64,000 bases of DNA from Triticum aestivum (taxonomy: Eukaryota > Streptophyta > Magnoliopsida > Poales > Poaceae). The stretch covers positions 64,498,494 to 64,562,493 of the forward strand of contig NC_057812.1 in the NCBI RefSeq assembly GCF_018294505.1, given 5' to 3'. The position numbers were made by a program, and so were the translations under genes. Shown piece after piece: positions 22,710-34,139 of this stretch (its first letter is position 1; the number at the start of each line of letters is the position of its first letter). The notes below the pieces were generated by a model, which saw nothing but the letters and a program-made list of their open reading frames with translations, was not told the origin of the DNA and ran no database searches.

Positions 22710-24053
22710 TCAAAGTCTGATACTTGCAACCCTCTCTCCTACTTTGGGCTGTAGAGCGTGGCGGCACATATCAGGGTATGGTGCATGCAGAGACGCATGG
22801 TACGTTGTGTACACATAGTTTTGTCTGATGAATGAAACCGCGCTGCCATCATGATCCTTGCCGTCGGTTATCTCCTGGTTAATCGGATAATTCAGTCCAA
22901 CAAACAGAGAGCGTGTACCAAGGCTACTTACCAGCCTCCAGTCAAAAATTCCTAAAGGCCCAGAGAAGCTGGGAGCCTGCTCAAAGACCTTGTAGTGACT
23001 GTGATTGTATTCCGCGAAACAACACGTCCGGTACGTGCGAAGGATCATCAATCTTTCACAGTCATATGATCGATCCAGGAACCACCTGCAACTGCCATGC
23101 CGCTTTTCTTTGAAAGGTTTTGGGATTAGGAAGGGTAGGGACACCAGGCGGCCTACAACATCATATCAAGTTGGAGTCAAATAAAAAAGGGCTCTTGGTT
23201 TAGTCAATCTTAAGAACAGCATGTTATGAGCATGAATATTTTTTGAGCAAATGTTGACAGTAATATAAGAAAGCCATCATGATATCATAGGAAAGTAACA
23301 TACTGCTGTAACAGCCGTTTGTAGCGATGACTGGAGTAGGCCAGCAATACGTCCAGCCATAGAAGGAGTCGACAGCATAAATGATGCCCTTGTGTTCAAT
23401 GGCATCAGAGAACCATGGAGGACGTATGATACTGCGATGGATGTGCAGATTTATCCACTTACCGCAGTGACCTGTCAGATAGGCGAGACCGCGGTTGAAG
23501 AACGCAATTAGCCTGAAGTCTTTATAATTCGCAGATCTTGTGGGCACTTGGCAGATTACAACCTTGAGCAAATCAAACTTGGTATCATGTTGGCTACTGT
23601 AAGATTTTGAGTATTCTGGGCCGCGGTGCCAAAGCAGGGCAGTGTTAATCGAAGGAAGGGGATCAATCGCCGGGTGTAGACCTCCACGAGCATCCAGCTA
23701 CCACGACCGTCAATGAGCACCATCCAAGACGTGTTCATGCCGACCCAGTACATACCGTTAATGTAGTTGAGGCTGACGGGGATCGGATCACAGTAAAGGG
23801 GGTTGATGCTCGCCACCCTACGATCATTATGCTGCATGACACGCCGTTTCTGAAGATCAGGCGGCATCAGCAAGCAAGGAGCTGGCTTAAAAAGCTCCGG
23901 CCTGAGGGCTTTGAGCAAATGGTACAGCCCCGACGAGCACACGGCGAGCGGCATGGTACTGAGATTGTCCACACGCGAAACAATGAGCTTGATTACCTCT
24001 GTGGGGAGTGAATTCCAGCCACACTTTCGGCCGACACTGCTCGGTTCTGCCAT
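22710..24053 (-). pseudogene. F-box / DUF295 (KIB1-4 beta-propeller) protein, frameshifted
   Basis: The minus-strand ATG at 24053 opens MAEPSS. A degenerate F-box follows (WNSLPTEVIKLIVSRVDNL, about residues 13-31), then DUF295 blocks (VMQHNDRRVASINPL, YWVGMNTSWMVLIDG, KGIIYAVDSFYGW). A second coding block at about 23144-22710 has the typical DUF295 end (WRLVSSLGTRSLFVG, MCRHALQPK). A one-base deletion near 23662 breaks the frame after RRLIP; the continuing frame reads LPSINTALLWHRGPEYS. One intron probably lies between about 23290 and 23150. F-box/DUF295 proteins are a large grass family of presumed SCF ubiquitin-ligase adaptors. This copy sits inside CACTA-B and is probably captured or hitch-hiking, and non-functional. 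Confidence 0.8.
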
Positions 24054-24878
24054 TGTTAGTAATTGGGTTTGGGACGAGGGGGGGAGGCGCCTTAGCGGGG
24101 ATGGAAGATTGGACGAGATTATGTGCGGACAAAGATGGAGAAGCGAATATGTGCTACGGGAAGTGGACAGGTGATGATGACTACAGCACGCCGCTTGACT
24201 TACGAGACACATACCAGCAGCGTAGGGTCATGTCGATGCCAGACAACTTGCTTGAGTGATCACAGTACTGGTACTCCCTACAATGCTATGCCCTAACTTG
24301 CTTGAGTAGAGTAGTAGAGTAGGACTCTGCTCTACTACTAGCACCGGAGGAGTAGTATATTCTAATCTAAAATAGTTACAAACATCAATGCCCAAGCGTG
24401 GAACGACTACGAACCGTGCTCAAAGACCCTGTCTACGTGGTGTTTGGTCATGGGCGATAGCCTCAACGCCAACGGTGCAGCTCCCGTTGGACCGTATGTG
24501 TTTCTGTCCTTCCTGTTCGAAATCGTGGTAAAATTCATGTTTCTACTCTGTATCCTACTACTATGCTAGTCCACATGATTAGTTGCGAACGACGACTTCT
24601 TCCCCGACCTCGGCAACCTCATCCTCGACGACATGGGCGACAACGTCAATGCCGGCAACCAGTGAGATACAGGGTGTAGGAAGCGGTTTGGGAATTTGCA
24701 TGCCTTTCCAACCAGTAAGATACTCGTACAAAGTACGACAGAGAAATAACCACAGAGAAGGAAGCTAAAAGTAAACAATCAAACGAGCATTTTTGCATTT
24801 GTTTAGCGTTGAATCGTTTCACAAGCTTGACTAGTGCTGTTTTTCTACTTTTACAAAAACCGCATCGTAATGTTAGTA
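24054..24878. other. Upstream region of the F-box pseudogene, no gene recognised
   Basis: The 24300-24345 stretch holds a small hairpin (TAGTAGAG paired with CTCTACTA). A short coding-like stretch near 24585-24665 (NDDFFPDLGNLILDDMGDN then a stop) may be an exon fragment of another gene but could not be identified. Confidence 0.4.
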
Positions 24879-24964
24879 CTCCCTCTGTCTAGGTGTATAA
24901 GTCTTCCCTCCTTCTTGGTCACGGTGCACAACCGAAGATGACTTATTGACCTGGACAGAGGGAG
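24879..24964. mobile_element. Stowaway MITE, 86 bp
   Basis: The inverted ends begin CTCCCTCTGTC(T/C)AGGT and both continue to TAAGTC. TA duplications are at 24877-24878 and 24965-24966. This is a Tc1/Mariner-type non-autonomous element. Confidence 0.88.
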
Positions 24965-25012
24965 TAGAAAAGTCTGCAAGCATATATCGAGAGAGACGTG
25001 TAGTGCGATAGT

Positions 25013-25188
25013 GGAAAAAATTTACTCGTATATGAGACCAGGTCTCACGGTTAGCAGGTGAGACCCGTCCTGATGGATGGCACGTGGCTTTTAAGTGGGG
25101 GTGGGGGATGCTTTGTGATTTGTGAATGCCACGTGTCATCCATCAGGATGGGTCTCGCGTGAGACCCGGTGTCATAAAATTCTTTTCC
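25013..25188. mobile_element. Mutator-type MITE, 176 bp, 9-bp TSD
   Basis: The element has ends GGAAAA...TTTTCC and long, nearly palindromic arms containing ACCAGGTCTCAC and its counterpart GTGAGACCCGGT, plus GGCACGTGGC and GCCACGTGTC. The 9-bp duplication TGCGATAGT is at 25004-25012 and 25189-25197. A 9-bp duplication points to the Mutator superfamily. The RNA would fold into one long hairpin. Confidence 0.82.
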
Positions 25189-25378
25189 TGCGATAGTATA
25201 TAGTAAAGTTTGTGCTATATTCACATACTTGCAAAATGCGTACGAATACACAAGGTTTCCAAACTTTCCATTTTAGATACTTAATTAAGGATGCTAAAAA
25301 TCCCTGAACCTTCAGGATTTATCATTTGCGCCCCAAAACTAATGGGATCGCCTTACGAAACAAAAATTATACTCCTCC

Positions 25379-25381
25379 TAA
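25379..25381. repeat. TAA duplication, left of CACTA-C
   Basis: TAA precedes CACTACAAGAAAT; TAA also follows the right end at 35144-35146. Confidence 0.9.
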
Positions 25382-25599
25382 CACTACAAGAAATATGTCA
25401 ACTTATGACCACCACTATTTGTCACTGAAAGGTCACAAATCCATTTATGACCTTTTTGTGACCAAAAACATAAGGTCAAAAGCTGGGCGTCGTAAACTGA
25501 CTATAGCGACCTTTCTTCTGAAATGGTCGCAAATGTTTATGACCAAAATAAGTCCACTGTGGCGTTTTGGTCACTAGCAACCTCCCCAGGCCACGTAGG

Positions 25600-26935
25600 C
25601 ATCCAGCGTGGCAAGCTCATGTGGCACAAGATTCAGCCCGGTCCAATTCGATTTTCTACATGGGCCTAGCCCAACAATTCGGCCTTTCTATATTTTTTTT
25701 TCCTGTTAATTTTTGGTTGACTTCATGGGCCGAGCCCAACATTGCAGCCTTTTTATTTTTGGGCCATGGCCTTTTTGTCTTAGGAGTCCCATTTTTTGTT
25801 TTTTATAAAATGGGTCCCCGTTTTGAGGTTCTGGTAACTGGGTCCTAGCTGTCAGGGTCATATTCTTCATTTTTTTCAATTTAACATAAATAAATACCCA
25901 GTATGTCTGAGTCGCCGGACAAAACAATTCTACAAGTAACACTTCAAATATTATCAGCCAGATTCAATACAAAGCTCCTGCTGTACAAAATAAGCTCTAA
26001 CATACACTTTGCAAGCTCTGCAAGTGTAATAACAGTATGCCAGTCACAGCTACAAGCTCCACAAGTTCAATAATGAGATACAGTATTTTACAAGCTCTAC
26101 AAGTGTTATGTTCTTCAGCATGGATCTCCTTCGACAGCTTTACTGGACGACCTGTTACATGAATCAACAAAAAAGAATCAAAAAACTGAAGCCAATATAT
26201 TATGAGCAGACCTTTCAAAAAAGGGCAGTTATTAAGAATGCCAACACAAATTCAGCTAGTACCATGCTTTTTATTCTCCAGCTAGTTAAAATGAGATACT
26301 CATTCATACAAGAAAACAGAGACACAATATGAAAATTCATTGCACAAGTGCAGGCCATGCAAAATACTTCACTGCCACACATTGCACCTAAACTTCACAG
26401 AAGATATAATTATAAAATTCAGCTTGCTGCTACTGACATTGGAAAACTGCTGCGGGTTTGTTTTGATCACAGAAGATAGAACTGATAACATTAGTTTGCT
26501 GCAACTCTGTCGTAGATTTGTTTTAATCGCGGAAGATAGAATTGTTAAAATTCAATTTGCTCTACTGTCATTCAATAACTGCAACTGCAGCGAGACAAGT
26601 TCTCTTACCCAGAGAGCCGACGTGCATGGACTTGCGCATCAGATGACAGAGTCGTCGTACTATCATCAATACCAAATTCCCAAACTCAATATAAAAGAAG
26701 AGAAGTAACAGCCAACGAAAAAAGTATATGAAGACAAGGAGTGAGCATAAACAACAATTTTATTTACTTTTACTTGTTAGTTGAGGGGTGATGCACAAGG
26801 AGTCACAAGTATCTGAAAAACTGACACACGTGAGCTAGGAAGCAAGCATTGGATCAAAATTGGAAAGCGTACGTGACTACATACAACATCTGATTATATA
26901 AGCAACTGTACAACGCAGCTATGTGCTAATTGCAG
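25600..26935. other. CACTA-C left interior, no gene recognised
   Basis: The segment has AT-rich sequence and a degenerate tandem repeat around 26430-26590 (units with TTTGTTTT.ATC.C.GAAGATAGAA). No coding signal was found. Confidence 0.5.
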
Positions 26936-27562
26936 GCCCCGTTTGGATGCAAAGTATTTTCAAAGCATTACTAGAATACCATAGATTTTGAAAAACTGTA
27001 GTTTTGAATACTTTGAGGCATTTGGCTATACCAAAAACTACGGTTTCATAAACAGTGGTATTGTTGTTACTGTGGTTCTCTTGGAGTATTAAAAAAAGTG
27101 GTCTAGACCTCTTTTTCTCAAACTGAGGAAAAGTCGCTCGTGTCATTGCTGGTTGACTACCGTGCATCTTGGTTCACAAGCATAACTAACCACATGTCAG
27201 TATGCTTTCAATGGCATGCACCACACTAATTAAAATAAGATACTGATTCCTATTCTTTGTAATTAGCTACTGCCGATCACGTCTGCAACTTCGTAGCTCA
27301 GCTGTCAGAAGACCATACAGCGTTGCATGCAGCCGGCCGGCACACAATGATTCGTGTAGCTCCGTAGGTTTAGTATAAGTTAGATTAAGTTGTGTGACTA
27401 TCGATCAAAACTACAGTAAAACAACATGAGCCAAACGCATCGGTAGTTTTTCTAAAACTGAGAAAAATGTATTTTCTTTAAAACCGTAGTATTCATTGCC
27501 CACGCATTGCAATACCGAAGCTTTGAGATACTATGGTATTTTAAATACAGCGCTGCCAAACT
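26936..27562. mobile_element. Possible MITE (hAT or Tourist-like)
   Basis: The left side reads GCCCCGTTTGGATGC and the right side, inverted, has a related AGTTTGGCAGCGC. AATACCATAG motifs occur inverted near both ends. A clean TSD was not found, so the class and exact ends are uncertain. Confidence 0.4.
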
Positions 27563-28157
27563 AGATTCAGCCGATGACTACACAGCAGCAACTACTTCAG
27601 ACATTGGCTCGAGAAATGCTTATCTTTTTTATTCTTCAACGACATAAAAAGAAATGACAACACAGCACCAACAACAGTAGACTCTCACCCAACTAATATA
27701 CTAGAACTAGATCAACCAAGCATCAGTTTTAAAAAGCTCGGTTTAAGATACTTCAACGGCGTAAAATCTCAGTAGCATCTCCTTGTAACATCATATGCTC
27801 AGCTGACAAACGAGTCACATGCAACTCCTCTACATTATATCACACCAACACACAGAGCTGCATTCTAGATGAGGAACAAAAAAACGTTGATGGCATGCTA
27901 GGCATCAGTTTTAAAAAGCTCAATTTTAGATCATCAAAGACCGGAAAGGCCTCAGCGGTCTAAATGTTTCACATCCTCTGCCCAGCACAACATCATCATC
28001 GTCACGGAAATTCCCTAAACAGTCAGCTATCCACAAAAACATAGTGACCCACATCACCAACGAGCTACTGTGAGCATGCAAGGACCATATACTATGCAGA
28101 GCTACTAAGCAAATGGGATTGGTAAGGAAGGGCAAAGAGAGGGAGGTGGCTACCTAC

Positions 28158-28258
28158 TCCACAGGGGAACTTCCTGGTGGTGATGTTGAGCAGCATCCTG
28201 ACGGGGCCATTGACCTTGAGCTGCTTCTCCTTGGCGCCCTTCACCAGATCCGAGGTCA
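28158..28258 (-). pseudogene. Captured exon of 40S ribosomal protein S20 (uS10)
   Basis: The minus-strand translation [19 protein letters not shown] followed by [12 protein letters not shown] matches the conserved uS10/RPS20 core. About four codons present in the normal protein after GPVRM are missing. The exon is bounded by AG (upstream) and GTAGGT (downstream), so splice signals of the source gene were kept. In its source gene this protein is part of the small ribosomal subunit head. Here it is only one exon inside CACTA-C, downstream of the captured FAM10 and CNOT3 exons on the same strand. Confidence 0.88.
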
Positions 28259-28387
28259 CTGTTCAACATACGCACGCACAAACGCATCAGAACGGAGACG
28301 CACAAGTCCAGCCAAATTACAAAAGAAAAAAGAACATCTATTGCGGTGGCGAGGCAGTAATGAGGCAGGCAGAGCAGAGCACAGGAC

Positions 28388-28591
28388 CTTCTGTGGCACG
28401 CCGTCATGGTCAGACTGGACGATGCCCTCCTCGTCGAGCTCGAGGTCGGACTCGACTATGTCCTCGTCGAGCTCGTTGGGCTCGGGGGTGGGGTCGCGCA
28501 TGTCCTGGTCGTCCTCCTTGTCCTCCTCTTCATTGTCGATGCCGTCCTCCTTGTCCTCCTCTTCATTGTCGATGTCGTCCATGGAGGTCGC
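28388..28591 (-). pseudogene. Captured exon of FAM10 / Hsp70-interacting protein (HIP)
   Basis: Minus-strand translation gives an acidic segment with DMRDPTPEPNELDEDIVESD and ELDEEGIVQSDHDGVPQK, matching the conserved acidic linker before the TPR domain of plant HIP/FAM10 co-chaperones (IVESD.EL...V.PD.D.PQK). A 33-base duplication repeats IDNEEEDKEDG. The exon has an AG acceptor before it and a GTCCTG donor-like sequence after it. HIP regulates Hsp70 cycling, but only this non-enzymatic linker is present, so the fragment cannot act as a co-chaperone. Confidence 0.82.
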
Positions 28592-29164
28592 CTGCGCTTC
28601 CAAATCCAACACAGTAAAATTAACCAAAAAACACATGGTCCTAGATAGTATAAAATTAACCTAAAACGAACTAATACACAGAATTAGTTCAGGAAAATGG
28701 ATACAAGCGGACGAATCATCCTAACTAACCAGAAACAAAACATTATTTAGTCGCTAGGCGCTAAAGCGATAGATGTTAAACACTAACTGCCTTAATAAAA
28801 AAGAGCAATAGTAACAACCAGCAGGAACTAACGAACAGCTAGCACACCAACCATGCATCAACCGGAAACCAAATATGCATGCAATATGTATCATGATATG
28901 ACGTACTTTGTAAGTTACTTGGACTTCCAGAACAGGAATCAAACATGAGAAATGTAACAACTGTTACAACAGAAATATTAGAACTAACTCCGTTGCCGGT
29001 GAATCCCTGATCTTCACTGCAGTGGCAAGATAAAACCACACAGAGTAATAAGCCTACACAGATTACATGATCTAGTGTACTAAGCTAAATCTACAAGGAG
29101 GGCATTTACAAGGACCAAATCATCACCGAAAACAGCACCAAACAGATCATGGTCCTTGATCTGT

Positions 29165-29484
29165 TTACAGAGGGGTCACCTTCTTGTCCTTGATCTCGCT
29201 GGACTGGATCCAGGTCTTGATCTGGTCCCAGTAGTGCTGCAACTTCTTGATCTCCTTCTTGAGGTCCGCCTCGAACTTCTCCTTCTGGTTCGCATTCTCG
29301 GTGTCGTTGACCTGCCCCAAAATCATGCAAAATCATGAGAATCTAGCGTGGGGGTTGGGGAGAGGAAAGAAGGAGGCGCGTGCGTGCGTGCCTTGTTCCA
29401 GATGTTGTCGAAGACGACGACGCCCTCCTGGACCTTCTTGAGGACGCGGTCGATCTCGCCCTGCAGCTTCCAACTGGCGCCCAT
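29165..29484 (-). pseudogene. Captured 5' exons of CCR4-NOT complex subunit 3 (NOT3)
   Basis: On the minus strand, exon 1 (29484-29392) starts MGASWKLQGEIDRVLKKVQE and ends FDNIWNK. After a 77-83 bp intron, exon 2 (29311-29165) reads [39 protein letters not shown] and IKDKK, then VTPL and a TAA at 29165-29167. This is the highly conserved N-terminal coiled coil (Not3 domain) of the deadenylase scaffold CNOT3. The normal protein continues for several hundred residues. The exon 1 donor appears as GC instead of GT. It is the most upstream of three captured genes and supplies a start codon. Confidence 0.92.
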
Positions 29485-29489
29485 GGCAT

Positions 29490-29951
29490 CCGGCGGTTGA
29501 TCTCACGGCGTCAAACCTCCTCCTCCAGCTTGCTGCCAGCGCAGGAGAGCCTCACCCTCCAGCCCGTGTCGTCGGCCCTGCTACGGCGGATGCTCACTAC
29601 CTCCATCCCGAATTAGACCAGCCCGAGGAGGTCGAACCGCCGCGCGAACTCCTCGAGGAACTTGGTGCGGGTCGGCGGAGGAGCCCAGCTGGGTCGCGAT
29701 CTGCGGCTTCGAGGAGCCCAGCTACACGCCGGCCGCGGCCTCCGCCGCTTCCATCTCTCACCTTCTTCTCTCTTCTCCGGCGAGGTCACCGATGGGCTGT
29801 GCGGGTGCGGGATCGGTCCGGCGTGTGGTCCGGGCGAGAGAGTGGATGGGGTGACGCGGATCTAGGTAGCGGGGAATAGGAGCCACTTGAGGGCGGGGAG
29901 GCATGGGTACTCAGGCTCCTCGTCGTCGATGCAGGGCTGGAGGCTGGCCAT
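29490..29951 (-). pseudogene. Further captured gene leader(s), source not identified
   Basis: A minus-strand ATG at 29951 in good context opens MASLQPCIDDEEPEYPCLPA and a stop soon after. A CT-rich, GC-rich leader precedes it (about 29960-30200), which looks like a plant 5' UTR. At about 29500-29680 a second coding-like piece reads KFLEEFARRFDLLGL. I could not identify the source genes. The composition is far more GC-rich than the flanking CACTA-C sequence, which again suggests capture. Confidence 0.45.
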
Positions 29952-30379
29952 GGTGCGGGGGCGGGGGCGGTGGCAGCGGCGTGGTGGGAGACAGAGGTGA
30001 GGCGGAGAGGGAAGGACGGTGGCGGCGAGAGTGTGCGTAGATCTGGGCAGCGCGAGGGGAAGGACGGTGGCGGCGGCGATGGGGATAAGGGAGCGGCAGC
30101 GGCGATTGGGAGAAGGGGGCTAGGGTTTCGTGTGTGGACGAGGATGAGAGGGATTCGGGAGGGGGTGACAGCGACGAGGGGGGTGTGGGCTGCCGTTGGA
30201 TCCAGGCGCATCGGACGGTGCTTAATCCATGATCCGCGTGAGATGATTTTAGACCAATCAGAATGTAGTATCTCCTTTGATGATGTTAAGACTATTTAAA
30301 TTGGTCATAATTGATTAAAAATAAGATTTTGAATCATCTCTGCTATTTGACGACCTAAGAAATTTGTAAAAATAAATAG

Positions 30380-33300
30380 AAATAAAAAACCTTCGCATTC
30401 TGTCACCAAGTGTAACCTACTTTTCAGCAAAAATAAAAAACTTTGAATAATGTAAATATCATTAAAAAAAGTGTTCTAAGATATGAGTTTTTTGTAAGAG
30501 AATCATTTTTCGCGTGTCCAAAATGATATTTTTATAAAGAACCTAGCAAATATTTGTTGCAAATTTGGAGCACATCAATTTTATTACTCACAATCATAGA
30601 ACATGTGGGCAGCGGATGAGGGGGGAGAATGAGGCCGGTTTGAACCCAAATGATTAAACTTATCGCCAAGGAAGTTTTGAGTTTTTGTGAAGGACCTACC
30701 ACATATTTGTTGAAAAATTGAACCAATTCAATTTTTCAAAATACTAGGCCATATTTAATGCATAATTGACCAAATGGTTGGGTGTCAAAAGTTTTGATGC
30801 ACCTCTCGTGAAAAGACTAATTTCTGCCGATTCAGCTAGAAGCGGGCCAAATTTGAACCGTTACTGCCTCATAGTTTGCTATTTATTTTTCCCAAAAATC
30901 ATTTTTAGGTACAAAAGTATCTATTTAATCAGAGAAACAACAAAAGTTTTCAGGGATTCAACTAGGAACAACCATGCACACCATTTTGACCGCATTTTCA
31001 AATGGGCATAGAAAATTCAAAAAAATCAAATAACTGGAGAACCTTCCCGTTGTGTCATTATATGTGACCAAGTTAGCAGGAAAAATAATAAACTTGTAAT
31101 ACGGCAATTCTTTCAAAAAAAGTGTTCTCAGAAATGAGCTATCATCTCTGAAGATTCATGGCTTTCAAGCCAAATGATCAATCTTATGGCCACATTCATG
31201 GCATAGTTTGTTCAAATGATCTCATATTGTGCACAAGGGTGCATATTGGAATGGCAAACAATTTTGCCTAAGAAACTTTTCATTTTCTTTGGACGAAAAA
31301 ACCATTTTCCATTTTTCGAGTGCCCAAAAGGAGGTTTTTTTGTGAAGGACCTCCCAAATAATTGTTGCAAAATTGGACCAAATCATTTTTATAAAATAGT
31401 AGGCCATATTTAATGCACAATTGACCAAATGGTTGGGTGTAAAAAGTTTTGATCCACCTCTCATGAAAAAGGCAAATTCCCGCCGATTCAGCTGGAAGCG
31501 GGTCAAATTTGAACTATAGCTACCTTGTAGTTTGCTGTTTATTTTTTCCAAAAATCATTTCTTGGTACATAAGTACCTATTTAATCAGAGAAACACCAAA
31601 AAAATTCCAATATTCAACCACTAGCTAGGAACGGTCATTCCCGCCGTTTTGACCGCATTTTGAAACGGGCATAAAAAATTCAAAAAAAATCAAAAAATTC
31701 GGAAACCTTCACATTGTGTCATCATATGTGACCAGGAAAAATAACAAACTTGTAATACGGTAATTATTGAAAAAAAGTGTTCTCAGAAATGAGCTATCAT
31801 CTCTGAAGATTCATGGATTTCAAGCCAAATGATCAATCTTATGGCCACATTCATGGCATAGTTTGTTCAAATGATATCATATTGTGCACAAGGGTGCATA
31901 CTGCAATGGCAAACAATGTTGCCTAAGAAAGTTTTCATTTTCTTTGGACGAAAAAACCATTTTCCATTTTTTGACTGCCTGAAAGGAGGTTTTTTTGTGA
32001 AGGACCTCCCAAATAATTGTTGCAAAATTGGACCAACTCAATTTTATAAAATACTAGGACATATTTAATACACAATTGACAAAATGGTTGGTTGTAAAAA
32101 TGTTTGTTCCACCTCTCGTGAAAAAGGCAAATTCCCGCCGATTCAGCTGGAAGCGGGTCAAATTTGAACTCCAACTGCTCATAGTTTGCTATTTATTTTT
32201 TCAAAAAATCATTTCTAGGGACATAAGTATCTATTTAATCATATAAACACCAAAAAAATTCCAAGATTCAACCACTAGCTAGGAACGGTCATTCCCGTCG
32301 TTTTGACTGCATTTTGAAACGGGCATAAAAAATTCAAAAAAAATCAAAAAATTGGGAAACCTTCGCATTGTGTCATCATATGTGGCCAAGTTCCTAGGAA
32401 AAATAACAAACTTGTAATACGGTAATTATTTAAAAAAAGTGTTCTCAGAAATGAGCTATCATCTCTGAAGATTCATGGATTTCAAGCCAATGATCAATCT
32501 TATGGCCACATTCATGGCATAGTTTGTTCAAATGATCTCATATTGTGCACAAGGGTGCATATTGGGATGGCAAACAATGTTGCCTAAGGAAGTTTTCATT
32601 TTCGTTGGACGAAAAAACCATTTTCCATTTTTCGAGTGCCCGAAAGGAGGTTTTTTTGTGAAGGAACTACCAAATAATTGTTGCAAAATTGGACCAAATC
32701 ATTTTTATAAAATACTAGGCCATATTTAATGCACAATTGACAAAATGGTTGGGTTTAAAACTTTTTGATCCACCTCTCGTGAAAAAGACAAATTTCCGCC
32801 GATTCAGCTGGAAGTGGGTCAAATTTGAACTGCAGTTGCCTCATAGTTTGCTATTTATTTTTTCAAAAAATCATTGCTAGGTACATAAGTATCTATTTAA
32901 TCAGAGAAGCACCAAAAAAATTCCAAGATTCAACCACTAGCTAGGAACAGTCATTCCCGTCGTTTTGACTGCATTTTGAAACGGGCATAAAAAATTCAAA
33001 AAAAATCAAAAAATTGGGAAACCTTCGCATTGTGTCATCATATGTGGCCAAGTTCCTAGGAAAAATAACAAACTTAGAATACGGCAATTATTTTAAAAAA
33101 CTGTTCTCAGAAACGAGCTGTCATGTGTGGAGATCAATGGCTTTCAAGCCAAATGATCAATCTTATGGCCACATTCATGGCATAGTTTGTTCAAATGATC
33201 TCATATTGTGCACAAGGGTGCATATTGGAATGGCAAACAATGTTTCCTAAGGAAGTTTTCATTTTCATTGGATGAAAAAACCATTTTCCATTTTTCGAGT

Positions 33301-33850
33301 GCCCGAAAGGAGGTTTTTTTGTGAAGGAACTACCAAATAATTGTTGCAAAATTGGACCAAATCATTTTTATAAAATACTAGGCCATATTTAATGCACAAT
33401 TGACAAAATGGTTGGGTGTAAAAGTTTTTGATCCACCTCTCATGAAAAAGACAAATTTCCGCCGATTCAGCTCGAAGCGGGTCAGGGCTCATTTGGTTTG
33501 GAGGAAATCAAAACGTAGGAATTAGGAGTAGTATAGGAATATGATAGGATGGCACTTGCCATCCTAAGGAATTGACTTGCCTCGTTCCTACGCGTAAAAT
33601 GAGCTTTGAGTGGATGTGTAGTTTCCTCCAAAAACACGGGAAATGAGTAGTATTCCTATGAAATTCCTGCATGCATTTCTTACAAACCGAATGCATACAT
33701 AGGAAATTTTCCTCTATAATCCTTATTCCTATGTTTTTCCTACGAAAATCCTCCAAACCGAATGAGGCCTCAAATTTGAACTGCAGCTGCCTCATAGTTT
33801 GCTATTTATTTTTTCCAAAAATCATTTCTAGTTACATAAGGACCTATTTA
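30380..33850. repeat. Tandem array of about five 653-662 bp units in CACTA-C
   Basis: The landmark GGAAAAATAA.AAAC recurs near 30425, 31078, 31735, 32397 and 33058. The landmark CATAGTTTGTTCAAATGAT recurs near 31200, 31857, 32518 and 33182. The three central units look very similar, while the first and last are more diverged or partial. No conserved reading frame was found across the units. The last unit is interrupted by the MITE at 33485-33769. Confidence 0.9.
33485..33769. mobile_element. Tourist-like MITE, 285 bp
   Basis: The terminal inverted repeats are GGGCTCATTTGGTTTGGAGG and its inverted partner with two mismatches. TCA duplications are at 33482-33484 and 33770-33772. The other array units show the uninterrupted site (GCGGGTCAAATTTGAAC), which fixes the boundaries exactly. 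A 3-bp duplication and GGG.C ends suit PIF/Harbinger. Confidence 0.9.
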
Positions 33851-34139
33851 ATCATAAATACATGGTTTGGTGGCGATACGTCGAGTTTTGGGCGGTGGCC
33901 GAGGGCCCCAACTCTAGAGCACGTAAACTCGCATGCCCGTCGCGTGGTCACCGCGTGACCGTAATGTTGCCATGTGTTCTGGACGGCCTAGGCATGTCTA
34001 GTGGGTTGGGCACTCCCCAGGTTGGTGTTAGGAAGAAAATTACAACATAAGATTCTCACGAGGAGACCGATCGATGCTCAAACATGAATTAGCAGCCAAG
34101 TGTTTGATTAGCGGTATGGAAAATGCACATGGCCAATGG

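Noticed and set aside
28158..28258. Functional ribosomal protein S20 gene
   Set aside because: Only one exon with a small deletion is present, inside a CACTA element.
28113..28664. Plus-strand Ser-rich open frame opposite the FAM10 exon
   Set aside because: It is the antisense shadow of the acidic Glu/Asp-rich exon.
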